Part shown: positions 27,634-39,795 of the stretch, in pieces
How the letters are laid out: every line of letters starts with the position of its first letter
Position numbering within the stretch: the stretch's first letter is position 1
NCBI GenBank assembly: GCA_023053545.1
Contig: JAKZAN010000113.1
Location: 1-64,000 of the forward strand
Origin: Lepidurus packardi
Lineage: Eukaryota; Arthropoda; Branchiopoda; Notostraca; Triopsidae
Direction: 5' to 3'
Length of the DNA: 64,000 nucleotides
Notes under the pieces: generated by a model
Told to the model about the DNA's origin: nothing
Database searches by the model: none
What the model saw: only the letters and a program-made list of their open reading frames with translations
Translations under genes and position numbers: made by a program

Positions 27634-27651
27634 TGGTGCCGAAACCCGGGA
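27634..27651 (+). other. Primer-binding site, tRNA-Phe-like
   Basis: TGGTGCCGAAACCCGGGA begins five bases after the 5' LTR. It is the reverse complement of the 3' end of an insect-type tRNA-Phe including CCA (…CCCGGGTTTCGGCACCA), as I recall that tRNA. It should prime minus-strand cDNA synthesis. The tRNA assignment is from memory and not from a search. Confidence 0.8.
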
Positions 27652-27690
27652 GCTCATTGAATAGTGTCACGAACTTGATTTTGATCTGAC

Positions 27691-30600
27691 ATGGCTACAA
27701 GTGACCTCGCCCCGACCGTAGACGTGCCGTTCGCAAACGACCTGAGGGGACTTAAACAAACGCGCACAAACGCCAAACGTACCCTCACTCGTGTTATCAA
27801 CCGAATCTCCACCCATGTCGCTGAGCGAGGGAGTCGAAGTGCACTGAAGGTTCATCGTATCCACCTAACCGACGCTTTCGAGGATTGTATGAACGCCCAC
27901 CGAAACTATATGAGGCAAACAGACATCGAAGCCGACATCGCATCATCGGACGACTGGGTCCAGGAAGTAGATGAAACTACACGGAGATGCTACACCGACA
28001 TCGATGATTATTTAGCCTCAAGGGCGAATAGCGTCTCGTCTGTGTCGTCTCGGTCAACAGTACTCTCCTCCCCTCGCACTCTACTTTCCGAAGCTAAACG
28101 AAAATCGAAGGAAACGGAACTACGACTTCAACAAGTCGCGAGGGCTGAAGAAAATCGCCTGCAGGAGGCCGCGAGGCTTCGGAAGCTGCAAGCCGATTTA
28201 GAGGAACAATCGATTCGTATAGAATCAGCGAAGCAACAACGCGCCCTAGCGGACGAGCTGGAACTCACCAACCTTCAAGTGGCGTTGTACGAGAGCGCCG
28301 TTGAAGAGGAAGAGCTGCCACCCGATGGCGAAGCTGAATGTACGAGACCAGAGGAGGCCACGCCCCCTATTACATCGTTACAATCACCACACGCTTCGCC
28401 AATAGCCCAGCAGGACAACCGTAATGACTTGGCTCTCCCACGATCTCCGAACCCCTTCCCTCGGAAAATCTCGTACCACCGACCGGACACCGACCCACCG
28501 AGCTCTGCAAACGGGCCGGCCGACATGCGAACTTTCGTTACCCAGCCCGATGAGTGGATTAGCGACACAGACGACCCAAACACACCAGCGTTGCCTTCCC
28601 AAGCAGCCCCTCCCTACGCGCCTTGGCTTGCAGGCGTCATGCCAAGGCTCGATCTGAATCCCTTTGATGGCGACCCGAGGGAGTGGCCCCTCTTCATCGG
28701 AAATTTTAAAACACTAGTACACGACGTGGTGCCCTGTGACTCCCAACGAATCGCGATTCTACGTCAATTGCTGACGCCGAAGATCCGCGAAAGCATCGCA
28801 GAGACGCTACACAGCCCTGTGTTGTATCGACAAGCGTTAAGGGAGTTACAAGACCAGTACGGCCACCCCCACCTAGTGGCTCGCTCCTATGTCAAGACCC
28901 TCATTGACCTTCCGAATCTGAAGAATTACGATTTTGAATCCCTAAAGACCTTTTCGCGAAAACTCCACGGATCGGTCACCACGTTACTCCTCAGCGGATA
29001 CAAGCAGGAGTTATCATCGGCCGTCACATTGGAGCAACTGTTAGGTAAATTGCCCATGGGTATACGAAGCAGATGGGGTCGCCAGGTACTACGTCTAGAA
29101 CCGCGACTTCCTACGTTATTAGACTTTGACTCTTGGCTCCAGTACGAGGTCAAGGCTGAGACACGAGTACGACCGATAGAGGGCAACACCGACATATATA
29201 AACCGAAATGGAGCGAGGTTCACAAGACTAATAAAGCTGGATTGAAACCACGCAGGGACCAGACGCCATACCCGACGGTCCTCGCTACAAAATTAGCGGC
29301 CGAAGACACTGAAGGAAGCTGGGTTTGCTTCGCCTGCAAGGAGAAGCACCAAACGAAGGATTGCAAGAAGTTTACGTCCCTGTCTCCCTCCGAAAGAATC
29401 CGATTGGCGAAGGAAAATGGCATTTGTTTTCGCTGTTTGCGGAAAGGGCATATTGGCCGAGACTGCGCTTCTACGAAGGAGTGTGGTACGAGCGGTTGTA
29501 AGCGCTACCACCACCCTCTTCTCCATGACGCCCCACGAGCCTTTGACCGGAAAGGTCCAAGCGATACAGCAAACCGAAATGGCCTTACATCCGGAGGTGA
29601 CGCCGAAGACCCTGACGACAACCGACATGTTAACCATGTGACAACAAATGCGAATAACACTGAGGTGTTATTGGCAGTAGTACCCGTCAGACTCCGCTCG
29701 GATAACACCTGCCTCGACACCTTCGCTTTGCTAGACAGCGGGAGCGAAGTCTCCTTGATCCGCCAGGACATCGCTGACAAGCTCCATCTCGAGGGCGGAA
29801 CCGAAGTTCTGCGGATCGGGACCTTCCACGGCCAGGACCCAATCATGAATACCAGGAAGGTTACAGTTAAGGTCGAGTCCCTGGACCAGAACACGTGCCT
29901 TGACGTAATAGATGCCCTAACCGTACCAAAATTGAATGTCTCAAGAAGATCAGTTAACTGGCCAAAATTAAAGACCCGATGGGCGCACCTGTCCGGCATT
30001 GACATCCCAGCCGTCGATTCGACACAGGTAACAGTGCTTCTGGGCATGGACGTCCCGGGAGCCCATCGCCAGTTGAAGCTCCGAACATCGAGAGAAACAG
30101 CAGCAGCTCCGATCGCGATACAGACTCCCTTCGGCTGGTGTGCAGTGGGCAAGATTCCCAAAGGTCGGATCACAGCGCCACCTAGTTGCAACCTCCTCAA
30201 CCTACCATCTACAAGGGACGACCACCTGGATGAACTGCTCGAAAAATTTTGGACCATCGAATCATTCGGAGTGGGTACGGCAAAGCGTCCAATCAGTCCA
30301 GACAACAGGAAGGTACTACAGATTTTCGAATCTACCCTACGACACGACGGCAGCCACTATGAAGTCGGGTTACCGTGGAGATCATCGGATGTCGCTCTCC
30401 CCGATAATAGAAGTGCAGCGTTACGCCGCCTTTTCGCAATTGAGCGTAAGTTTGCACGCAATGAACGTTACGCCGCAACGTACGACGCCGTAATGTCCGA
30501 ATATGCTTCACTGGGCCACGCTAGGAAGCTTTCAAGGGAGGAGTTGGACGGGCCAGCCGGCCGAACTTGGTATTTGCCACACCACGGGGTCGTGAACCCC

Positions 30601-33573
30601 AACAAGCCAGACAAGGTCCGAGTCGTGTTTGATGCGTCTGCGTCCTACGAAGGATCATCTTTGAACGCCAGCCTTTTACAAGGACCTGACTTGCTCGTAA
30701 GTCTCCCTGGGTTGCTGATACGCTTCCGTGAGAATATGGTGGCCGTTTCTTCGGATATCGAAAAGATGTTCCACCAAGTCAGAGTAAGATCCGAAGATAA
30801 AAATGTACTGCGTTTCCTTTGGAGAAGCCCCAAGGACAAATCCGCACCACACACCTACCAGATGAACGTACAGATTTTTGGCGCCGTTTCGTCACCGTCA
30901 ATATGCATGTACGTACTTAACAAGACCGCGGAAGACTTCGGAACAAGCCAACCAAATCTGATGGAAAAGGTACAACGGAACTTCTACGTTGATAATTATC
31001 TAGACTCTCTGGATACCGAAGAGGAAGCAATTGCGGCTTCTAAACAACTGACTGCTCTGCTTTCCAAGGGAGGATTCAGGCTGACAAAATGGCTCTCGAG
31101 CTCTCGCACCGTAGTAGCGTCCTTTCCAGTGAACGAACTTGCGAATCCGAAAATGAATATTGACCTCGACGATCTCCCAATTGAGCGAGCATTGGGAGTG
31201 TTATGGAACGCCGAAACCGACACCTTTGGATTCAATACTACGGTAAGCCGCGAAGTCACGAACCCGACAAAGAGACAGGTCCTAAGAACCATAGCTAGCA
31301 TCTTCGACCCCCTTGGCTTCCTGTCGCCTATAATTTTAGCGGCGAAGTCCATCATGCAGGAGGTATGGCGACAACGCCTTGACTGGGACGACAAATTACC
31401 CTCCCCCTTGCAGGATGTATGGAACACCTGGGTATCCGAACTTGAACACCTGACGGACTTCAGCATCCCGCGATATCTACGCTTTGGCCAGACCTTGGGT
31501 TCTGTACAGCTCGACACGTTCGGAGATGCCTCGGAAACGGGGTACGGCGCCGTTTCGTATCTTCGATTCGCAGACACAGCCGGAGCAGTCGTAGTGTCCT
31601 TGGTCATGTCTAAGGCAAGAGTAGCCCCGGTAAAACGGGTCACTATACCACGCCTTGAGCTCTTAGGAGCTGTGACCGCCACTAGACTGGCTAACTTCAT
31701 CGCGACAGAACTGCGAATCAAGCTGAACGAAGTATTCTTCTGGACGGACTCAACCACAGTCCTCAAATGGATAAACTCTCGCACATGTAGATTTACAACT
31801 TTCGTAGCCAATCGCGTAGGCGAGATAATTGAAACCAGTCGACCCGGCCAGTGGAACCACGTCCCTGGATTAAGCAACCCAGCTGATCTCTGCAGCAGAG
31901 GCACCTCCGTCACTAGTCTGACTAATCAGCGACTTTGGTTCGAAGGCCCGGAATTTCTGAAAAGGGTCCCAGAAGATTGGCCGATGGGATTTAAGCTGGA
32001 CCAAACTCCCGAACACGACGACCCGGAAATTGTACCCTTGAAATGGATCGGTCTACTCACGTCATTGGAGGAACCCCTTCTCGACTTGTTCTGGAGGATC
32101 GGCAATTTGAGTCGTTTGAAACGTGTCGTCGCCTACGTGCAACGTTTCATCCGAAACTGTCGCTCAGACAGATGCGCACGAATCCTTGGACCGTTACAAG
32201 TCTCTGAAGCCAGTAATGCACTGCGAACCTGCCTAGGTGTAGCGCAAAGAAACGCGTTTATGGTAGAAACGCTTGCGTTAAGGACCAGAAAGCCTATTAG
32301 GTCTGATTCGCGACTACTGAAACTCACACCGTACATTGATGCCGACGGTATTATTCGGGCCGATGGCAGAATACGCCACGCCCAAATTGACCCCAACACG
32401 AAAAACCCGATACTCCTGTGTCCGAAAAGCCCACTAACGCGATTGGTAATTCTGGACTGTCACGAGCGAACGCTTCATTCCTCAACCGAACGGACACTGG
32501 CCGAGTTACAACGAAACTATTGGGTGCTTAAGGGAAGGCAGACAGTCAAGCATCTTATTCGACACTGCGCGATGTGCAAACGACTGAGAACACAACCCGA
32601 AGTCCCGCTTATGGCAGCATTACCGAAACAACGTCTGGAAGCCTTTAAGCCGCCTTTTACGAACACGGGAGTTGATTTTTTTGGACCGCTCAACGTAGTC
32701 ATACACAGGAGAGTACACAAGCGTTACGGCTGTTTATTCACTTGTCTAGTCACGCGAGCGGTTCACATTGAAATTGCTCAGAGTCTGGACACCGACTCGT
32801 TTATTTTAGCCTTACGACGTTTCATCGGCCGGCGAGGATGCCCGGCTGTATGTTACAGCGACAACGGCACGAATTTCGTGGCCGCCGAGCGCGAACTCAG
32901 AGAATGTCTCTCCCACCTGAACAAAAGCCGAATCTACGAAACTGCCCTTCAGCGCGGCATCACTTGGCATTTCTCCCCCCCTTCATCGCCACACTTCGGT
33001 GGAGTTTGGGAGCGTTTAGTGCGTTCGGCTAAGTCCGCTTTGCGTTATACCCTAAACAAGCGAACCGTGAACGAAGAAGTTTTAGCAACAGTTATGGCGG
33101 AAGTCGAGTCCCTAATTAATGGACGCCCCTTGACTCATGTAAGCTTAGACCACGCAGACCTAGACCCACTCACGCCAAATCACTTCCTCCTGGGCAGGCC
33201 CAACCCAAACATACCGCCTGACATTTTTTGTGAAGACGAGGTAGACTCGAGGAAGAGATGGCGTTGTTCCCAGGCGATTGTCGAATTGTTCTGGCGAAGA
33301 TGGATGCGCGAATATGTTCCTACCCTTATCGAGAGACGTAAGTGGCTTCGTGATAGGCGTAACATCCGAGAAGACGACGTGGTCCTCATCGTCGACAAGA
33401 ATTCGCCAAGGGGACATTGGCCGCTAGGTCGCGTGATCAAGCCACTACCCGGGCCGGACGGAGTAGTACGCGCAGCGCGTGTGAAGACCGCTACCGGTGA
33501 GTTGGTACGACCTGTGGCTAAGCTATGCCTTCTGGAAGAAGCCGACTACGAGGGTGAAGTACGGCGATACTAG
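27691..33573 (+). CDS. BEL/Pao Gag-Pol polyprotein
   Basis: A single frame of 1,960 residues starting at the ATG 39 bp past the primer site. The N-terminal third is Gag-like with a charged, coiled-coil-prone stretch near residues 130-200. Two zinc knuckles follow (CX2C at about 545 and CFRCLRKGHIGRDC near 578). An aspartic protease motif LLDSGSEVSLI lies near 678. Reverse transcriptase motifs include IEKMFHQVRV near 1,020 and the YVDN box near 1,098. RNase H motifs (FGDAS near 1,275, WTDS near 1,350) come next. Integrase has an HHCC finger near 1,590-1,630 and core motifs VDFFGP near 1,660, YSDNGTNF near 1,721 and FGGVWERL near 1,768. The last ~130 residues match the C-terminal domain usual for BEL/Pao integrases. 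It would make the capsid-like Gag and the enzymes for cDNA synthesis and integration. Confidence 0.93.
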   Translation: MATSDLAPTVDVPFANDLRGLKQTRTNAKRTLTRVINRISTHVAERGSRSALKVHRIHLTDAFEDCMNAHRNYMRQTDIEADIASSDDWVQEVDETTRRCYTDIDDYLASRANSVSSVSSRSTVLSSPRTLLSEAKRKSKETELRLQQVARAEENRLQEAARLRKLQADLEEQSIRIESAKQQRALADELELTNLQVALYESAVEEEELPPDGEAECTRPEEATPPITSLQSPHASPIAQQDNRNDLALPRSPNPFPRKISYHRPDTDPPSSANGPADMRTFVTQPDEWISDTDDPNTPALPSQAAPPYAPWLAGVMPRLDLNPFDGDPREWPLFIGNFKTLVHDVVPCDSQRIAILRQLLTPKIRESIAETLHSPVLYRQALRELQDQYGHPHLVARSYVKTLIDLPNLKNYDFESLKTFSRKLHGSVTTLLLSGYKQELSSAVTLEQLLGKLPMGIRSRWGRQVLRLEPRLPTLLDFDSWLQYEVKAETRVRPIEGNTDIYKPKWSEVHKTNKAGLKPRRDQTPYPTVLATKLAAEDTEGSWVCFACKEKHQTKDCKKFTSLSPSERIRLAKENGICFRCLRKGHIGRDCASTKECGTSGCKRYHHPLLHDAPRAFDRKGPSDTANRNGLTSGGDAEDPDDNRHVNHVTTNANNTEVLLAVVPVRLRSDNTCLDTFALLDSGSEVSLIRQDIADKLHLEGGTEVLRIGTFHGQDPIMNTRKVTVKVESLDQNTCLDVIDALTVPKLNVSRRSVNWPKLKTRWAHLSGIDIPAVDSTQVTVLLGMDVPGAHRQLKLRTSRETAAAPIAIQTPFGWCAVGKIPKGRITAPPSCNLLNLPSTRDDHLDELLEKFWTIESFGVGTAKRPISPDNRKVLQIFESTLRHDGSHYEVGLPWRSSDVALPDNRSAALRRLFAIERKFARNERYAATYDAVMSEYASLGHARKLSREELDGPAGRTWYLPHHGVVNPNKPDKVRVVFDASASYEGSSLNASLLQGPDLLVSLPGLLIRFRENMVAVSSDIEKMFHQVRVRSEDKNVLRFLWRSPKDKSAPHTYQMNVQIFGAVSSPSICMYVLNKTAEDFGTSQPNLMEKVQRNFYVDNYLDSLDTEEEAIAASKQLTALLSKGGFRLTKWLSSSRTVVASFPVNELANPKMNIDLDDLPIERALGVLWNAETDTFGFNTTVSREVTNPTKRQVLRTIASIFDPLGFLSPIILAAKSIMQEVWRQRLDWDDKLPSPLQDVWNTWVSELEHLTDFSIPRYLRFGQTLGSVQLDTFGDASETGYGAVSYLRFADTAGAVVVSLVMSKARVAPVKRVTIPRLELLGAVTATRLANFIATELRIKLNEVFFWTDSTTVLKWINSRTCRFTTFVANRVGEIIETSRPGQWNHVPGLSNPADLCSRGTSVTSLTNQRLWFEGPEFLKRVPEDWPMGFKLDQTPEHDDPEIVPLKWIGLLTSLEEPLLDLFWRIGNLSRLKRVVAYVQRFIRNCRSDRCARILGPLQVSEASNALRTCLGVAQRNAFMVETLALRTRKPIRSDSRLLKLTPYIDADGIIRADGRIRHAQIDPNTKNPILLCPKSPLTRLVILDCHERTLHSSTERTLAELQRNYWVLKGRQTVKHLIRHCAMCKRLRTQPEVPLMAALPKQRLEAFKPPFTNTGVDFFGPLNVVIHRRVHKRYGCLFTCLVTRAVHIEIAQSLDTDSFILALRRFIGRRGCPAVCYSDNGTNFVAAERELRECLSHLNKSRIYETALQRGITWHFSPPSSPHFGGVWERLVRSAKSALRYTLNKRTVNEEVLATVMAEVESLINGRPLTHVSLDHADLDPLTPNHFLLGRPNPNIPPDIFCEDEVDSRKRWRCSQAIVELFWRRWMREYVPTLIERRKWLRDRRNIREDDVVLIVDKNSPRGHWPLGRVIKPLPGPDGVVRAARVKTATGELVRPVAKLCLLEEADYEGEVRRY

Positions 33574-33602
33574 TGTTTCTATACAAGAAACAGGGCCGGC
33601 GA

Positions 33603-33898
33603 TGTTACGGACAAGTCCGTAAAAAGTTGTTTCCCCGCACAACCGCACCGAAACTAGCCGGAGGCCCCCTATACCTACGCACATAGGTATAAGGGGGGAT
33701 TGCGAAACCATCAGCCTTTTCCCCTGCAAAACGGAAAAGGAGAGTGGCTCTGCAGAAGCGGTGACGAACAGACCTGCTAGACGTGTTGTTTCAGTTTTGT
33801 TCCTCATTTTCAGTTTCAGTTTCATTTATATTCCCATGTATGTGGTTAATAAATTAGTAAACAAGAACCGAACCCAATGTTACTAGAGCTAGGTAACA
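33603..33898 (+). repeat. 3' LTR of BEL/Pao element
   Basis: 296 bp, reading the same as the 5' LTR base for base by eye, with AATAAA at 33,848-33,853. The 29-bp gap between the end of the coding frame and this LTR contains only a short purine-rich stretch (AAGAAACAGGG) that could be the plus-strand primer. It is not a strong polypurine tract. Confidence 0.95.
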
Positions 33899-33903
33899 GT
33901 TCC
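33899..33903. other. Target-site duplication, right copy (GTTCC)
   Basis: GTTCC directly after the terminal CA of the 3' LTR. It continues into TTACGGACTTAATTAATTCC, the normal continuation of the interrupted satellite motif. Confidence 0.93.
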
Positions 33904-36900
33904 TTACGGACTTAATTAATTCCTTACGGACTGAATTAATTATTTAGGATTTATTGAATTCCTTACGTACTTTATTAATTCCTTACGGACTGAATTAATT
34001 CCTTACGGATTGAATTAATTCCTTACGGACTGAATTAATTCCTTACGGACTGAATTAATTCCTTACGGACTGAATTAATTCCTTACGGACTGAATTAATT
34101 CCTTACGGACTGAATTAATTCCTCACGGACTGAATTAATTCCTTACGGACTGAATTAATTCCTTTCGGACTGAATTAATTCCTTACGGACTGAATTAATT
34201 CCTTTTAGACTGAATTAATTCCTTACGTACTTAATTAATTCCTTACGGACAGAATTAATTATTTAGGATTGATTGAATTCCTTACTTACTGAATTAATTC
34301 CTTACCGATTTAGTTCATTCCTTTCGGAACGAATTAATTCCTTACGTATTGAATTAGTTAATTACGGACTGAATTAATTATTTAGGATTTTTTGAATTCC
34401 TTACTTACTGAATTAATTCCTTACCGATTTAGTTAATTCCTTTTGGAACGTATTAATTCCTTACCTACTGAATTAGTTCTATACGGACTGAATTAATTCC
34501 TTACGGAATTTATTAATTATTTAGGATTGATTGAATTCCTTACTTACTGAATTCATTCCTTTCGTACTTAATTAGTTCCTTACGGACTGAATTAATTATT
34601 TAGGATTGATTGAATTCCTTACTTACTGAATTTATTCCTTACCGATTTAGTTAATTCCTTTCGGAACGAATTAATTCCTTACGTACTGAATTAGTTCCTT
34701 ACGGACTGAATTAATTCCTTACGGACTTTATAAATTATTTAGGATTGATTGAATTCCTTACTTACTGAATTCATTCCTTTCGTACTTAATTAGTTCCTTA
34801 CGGACTGAATTAATTATTTAGGATTGATTGAATTCCTTACTTACTGAATTAATTCCTTACCGATTTAGTTAATTCCTTTCGGAACGTATTAATTAATTAC
34901 GAACTGAATTAGTTCCTTACGGACTGAATTAATTCCTTACGGACTTTATTTATTATTTAGGATTGATTGAATTCCTTACTTACTGAATTCATTCCTTTCG
35001 TACTTAATTAGTTCCTTACGGACTGAATTAATTATTTAGGATTGATTGAATTCCTTACTTACTGAATTTATTCCTTACCGATTTAGTTAATTCCTTTCGG
35101 AACGAATTAATTCCTTACGTACGGAATTAGTTCCTTACGGACTTAATTAATTCCTTACGGACTGAATTAATTATTTAGGATTTATTGAATTCCTTACGTA
35201 CTTTATTAATTCAATACGGACTGAATTAATTCCTTACGGACTGAATTAATTCTTTAGGATTGATTGAATTCCTTACGGACTGAATTAATTCCTTACGGAT
35301 TGAATTAATTACTTACGGACTGAATTAATTCCTTACGGACTGAATTAATTCCTTACGGACTGAATTAATTCCTTACGGACTGAATTAATTCCTCACGGAC
35401 TGAATTAATTCCTTACGGACTGAATTAATTCCTTTCGGACTGAATTAATTCCTTACGGACTGAATTAATTATTTAGTATTTTTTGAATTCCTTACTTACT
35501 TAATTAATTCCTTACGTACTTAATTAATTCCTTACGGACTGAATTAATTCTTTAGGATTGATTGAATTCCTTTCTTACTAAATTAATTCCTTACGGACAG
35601 AATTAATTCCTTACGGAATGAATTAATTTCTTTACGGCCTGATATAATTCCTTACGGACTGAATTAATTCTTTAGGATTGATTGAATTCCTTTCTTACTG
35701 AATTAGTTTGTTACGGACTGAATTAATAAATTACGGACTGAATTAATTCCTTACGGACTGAATTAATTCCTTTCAGACTGAATTAATTCCTTACGTACTT
35801 AATTAATTCCTTACGGACTGAATTAATTATTTAGGATTGATTGAATTCCTTACTTACTGAATTAATTCCTCACCGATTTAGTTAATTCCTTTCGGAACGT
35901 ATTAATTCCTTACGTACTGAATTAGTTCCTTACGGACTGAATTAATTCCTTACGGACTTTATTAATTATTTTGGATTGATTGAATTCCTTACTTACTGAA
36001 TTCATTCCTTTCGTACTGAATTAGTTCCTTACGGACTGAATTAATTATTTAGGATTGATTGAATTCCTTACTTACTGAATTTATTCCTTACCGATTTAGT
36101 TAATTCCTTTTGGAACGTATTAATTCCTTACGTACTGAATTAGTTCCTTACGGACTGAATTAATTCCTTACGGAATTTATTAATTATTTAGGATTGATTG
36201 AATTCCTTACTTACTGAATTCATTCCTTTCGTACTTAATTAGTTCCTTACGGACTGAATTAATTATTTAGGATTGATTGAATTCCTTACTTACTGAATTT
36301 ATTCCTTACCGATTTAGTTAATTCCTTTCGGAACGAATTAATTCCTTACGTACTGAATTAGTTCCTTACGGACTGAATTAATTCCTTACGGACTTTATAA
36401 ATTATTTAGGATTGATTGAATTCCTTACTTACTGAATTCATTCCTTTCGTACTTAATTAGTTCCTTACGGACTGAATTAATTATTTAGGATTGATTGAAT
36501 TCCTTACTTACTGAATTTATTCCTTACCGATTTAGTTAATTCCTTTCGGAACGAATTAATTCCTTACGTACGGAATTAGTTCCTTACGGACTTAATTAAT
36601 TCCTTACGGACTGAATTAATTATTTAGGATTTATTGAATTCCTTACGTACTTTATTAATTCCTTACGGACTGAATTAATTCTTTAGGATTGATTGAATTC
36701 CTTACGGACTGAATTAATTCCTTACGGATTGAATTAATTCCTTACGGACTGAATTAATTCCTTACGGACTGAATTAATTCCTTACGGACTGAATTAATTC
36801 CTTACGGACTGAATTAATTCCTCACGGACTGAATTAATTCCTTACGGACTGAATTAATTCCTTTCGGACTGAATTAATTCCTTACGGACTGAATTAATTC

Positions 36901-39729
36901 CTTTTAGACTGAATTAATTCCTTACGTACTTAATTAATTCCTTACGGACTGAATTAATTATTTAGGATTGATTGAATTCCTTACTTACTGAATTAATTCC
37001 TTACCGATTAAGTTCATTCCTTTCGGAACGAATTAATTCCTTACGTATTGAATTAGTTAATTACGGACTGAATTAATTATTTAGGATTTTTTGAATTCCT
37101 TACTTACTGAATTAATTCCTTACCGATTTAGTTAATTCCTTTTGGAACGTATTAATTCCTTACGTACTGAATTAGTTCCTTACGGACTGAATTAATTCCT
37201 TACGGAATTTATTAATTATTTAGGATTGATTGAATTCCTTACTTACTGAATTCATTCCTTTCGTACTTAATTAGTTCCTTACGGACTGAATTAATTATTT
37301 AGGATTGATTGAATTCCTTACTTACTGAATTTATTCCTTACCGATTTAGTTAATTCCTTTCGGAACGAATTAATTCCTTACGTACTGAATTAGTTCCTTA
37401 CGGACTGAATTAATTCCTTACGGACTTTATAAATTATTTAGGATTGATTGAATTCCTTACTTACTGAATTCATTCCTTTCGTACTTAATTAGTTCCTTAC
37501 GGACTGAATTAATTATTTAGGATTGATTGAATTCCTTACTTACTGAATTAATTCCTTACCGATTTAGTTAATTCCTTTCGGAACGTATTAATTAATTACG
37601 AACTGAATTAGTTCCTTACGGACTGAATTAATTCCTTACGGACTTTATTTATTATTTAGGATTGATTGAATTCCTTACTTACTGAATTCATTCCTTTCGT
37701 ACTTAATTAGTTCCTTACGGTCTGAATTAATTATTTAGGATTGATTGAATTCCTTACTTACTGAATTTATTCCTTACCGATTTAGTTAATTCCTTTCGGA
37801 ACGAATTAATTCCTTACGTACTGAATTAGTTCCTTACGGACTGAATTAATTCCTTACGGACTTTATAAATTATTTAGGATTGATTGAATTCCTTACTTAC
37901 TGAATTCATTCCTTTCGTACTTAATTAGTTCCTTACGGACTGAATTAATTATTTAGGATTGATTGAATTCCTTACTTACTGAATTAATTCCTTACCGATT
38001 TAGTTAATTCCTTTCGGAACGTATTAATTAATTACGAACTGAATTAGTTCCTTACGGACTGAATTAATTCCTTACGGACTTTATTTATTATTTAGGATTG
38101 ATTGAATTCCTTACTTACTGAATTCATTCCTTTCGTACTTAATTAGTTCCTTACGGACTGAATTAATTATTTAGGATTGATTGAATTCTTTACTTACTGA
38201 ATTTATTCCTTACCGATTTAGTTAATTCCTTTCGGAACGAATTAATTCCTTACGTACGGAATTAGTTCCTTACGGACTTAATTAATTCCTTACGGACTGA
38301 ATTAATTATTTAGGATTTATTGAATTCCTTACGTACTTTATTAATTCCTTACGGACTGAATTAATTAATTACGGACTGAATTAATTCTTTAGGATTGATT
38401 GAATTCCTTACTAACTGAATTAATTCCTTACGGATTGAATTAATTCCTTACGGACTGAATTAATTCCTTACGGACTGAATTAATTCCTTACGGACTGAAT
38501 TAATTCCTTACGGACTGAATTAATTCCTCACGGACTGAATTAATTCCTTACGGACTGAATTAATTCCTATCGGACTGAATTAATTCCTTACGGACTGAAT
38601 TAATTCCTTACGTACTGAATTAGTTCCTTACGGACTGAATTAATTCCTTACGGACTTTATAAATTATTTAGGATTGATTGAATTCCTTACTTACTGAATT
38701 CATTCCTTTCGTACTTAATTAGTTCCTTACGGACTGAATTAATTATTTAGGATTGATTGAATTCTTTACTTACTGAATTAATTCCTTACCGATTTAGTTA
38801 ATTCCTTTCGGAACGTATTAATTAATTACGAACTGAATTAGTTCCTTACGGACTGAATTAATTCCTTACGGACTTTATTTATTATTTAGGATTGATTGAA
38901 TTCCTTACTTACTGAATTCATTCCTTTCGTACTTAATTAGTTCCTTACGGACTGAATTAATTATTTAGGATTGATTGAATTCTTTACTTACTGAATTTAT
39001 TCCTTACCGATTTAGTTAATTCCTTTCGGAACGAATTAATTCCTTACGTACGGAATTAGTTCCTTACGGACTTAATTAATTCCTTACGGACTGAATTAAT
39101 TATTTAGGATTTATTGAATTCCTTACGTACTTTATTAATTCCTTACGGACTGAATTAATTCCTTACGGACTGAATTAATTCTTTAGGATTGATTGAATTC
39201 CTTACGGACTGAATTAATTCCTTACGGATTGAATTAATTCCTTACGGACTGAATTAATTCCTTACGGACTGAATTAATTCCTTACGGACTGAATTAATTC
39301 CTTACGGACTGAATTAATTCCTCACGGACTGAATTAATTCCTTACGGACTGAATTAATTCCTATCGGACTGAATTAATTCCTTACGGACTGAATTAATTC
39401 CTTTTAGACTGAATTAATTCCTTACGTACTTAATTAATTCCTTACGGACTGAATTAATTATTTAGGATTGATTGAATTCCTTACTTACTGAATTAATTCC
39501 TTACCGATTTAGTTAATTCCTTTTGGAACGTATTAATTCCTTACGTACTTAATTAGTTAATTACAGACTGAATTAATTATTTAGGATTTTTTGAATTCCT
39601 TACTTACTGAATTAATTCCTTACGTACTTAATTAATTCCTTACGGACTGAATTAATTCCTTACGGACTGAATTAATTCTTTAGAATTGATTGAATTCCTT
39701 TCTTACTGAATTAATTCCTTACGGACAGA
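33904..39729. repeat. Satellite array, type B, continued
   Basis: The array resumes in register after the BEL element with the same cassette of diverged monomers (TTTAGGATTGATTG, ACCGATTTAG, TTCGGAACG, CCTCACGG variants). A stretch resembling type A lies near 35,465-35,850. Just left of LINE copy 1 (about 39,590-39,729) the monomers are again type A-like (CCTTTCTTACTGAATTAATT). No gene or unique sequence is visible. Confidence 0.95.
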
Positions 39730-39768
39730 TTTTTTTTTTTTTTTTACCAATACCAATTTTATTCAATA

Positions 39769-39795
39769 CCAACGTAGGCTTCCGCCTATTGTTGG
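39769..39795 (-). other. LINE 3'-UTR stem-loop
   Basis: CCAACGTAGGC and GCCTATTGTTGG form two 5-bp stems separated by a small mismatch/bulge, with a four-base loop that reads GGAA in the LINE sense. It lies about 25 bp from the poly(A). The same hairpin is kept in copies 2-5 (47,027-47,053, 51,011-51,037, 57,111-57,137, 63,214-63,240) with loop AGAA. 3' stem-loops are known recognition elements for some LINE reverse transcriptases. That role here is inference. Confidence 0.55.

Larger units (their letters stand above)
27333..33898 (+). mobile_element. BEL/Pao LTR retrotransposon, looks whole
   Basis: The element is 6,566 bp. It has two direct LTRs of 296 bp, each starting TGTTAC and ending GTAACA, and 5-bp GTTCC duplications on both sides. 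A primer-binding site lies just after the 5' LTR, followed by a single long gag-pol frame of 1,960 codons. The domain order protease, reverse transcriptase, RNase H, integrase and the C-terminal domain identify BEL/Pao. No envelope frame is seen. The two LTRs look identical by eye, so insertion was recent. It sits inside satellite type B and looks whole. Confidence 0.95.

Noticed and set aside
27325-33825. Antisense and overlapping short open frames across the BEL element and its LTRs
   Set aside because: They lie opposite or inside the gag-pol frame or in LTR sequence, show no family motifs and are explained as chance openings in GC-richer DNA.
27333-33898. Endogenous retrovirus with envelope
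   Set aside because: The frame ends 29 bp before the 3' LTR and no envelope-like frame with signal peptide or membrane segments is visible. The domain order fits a BEL/Pao retrotransposon.
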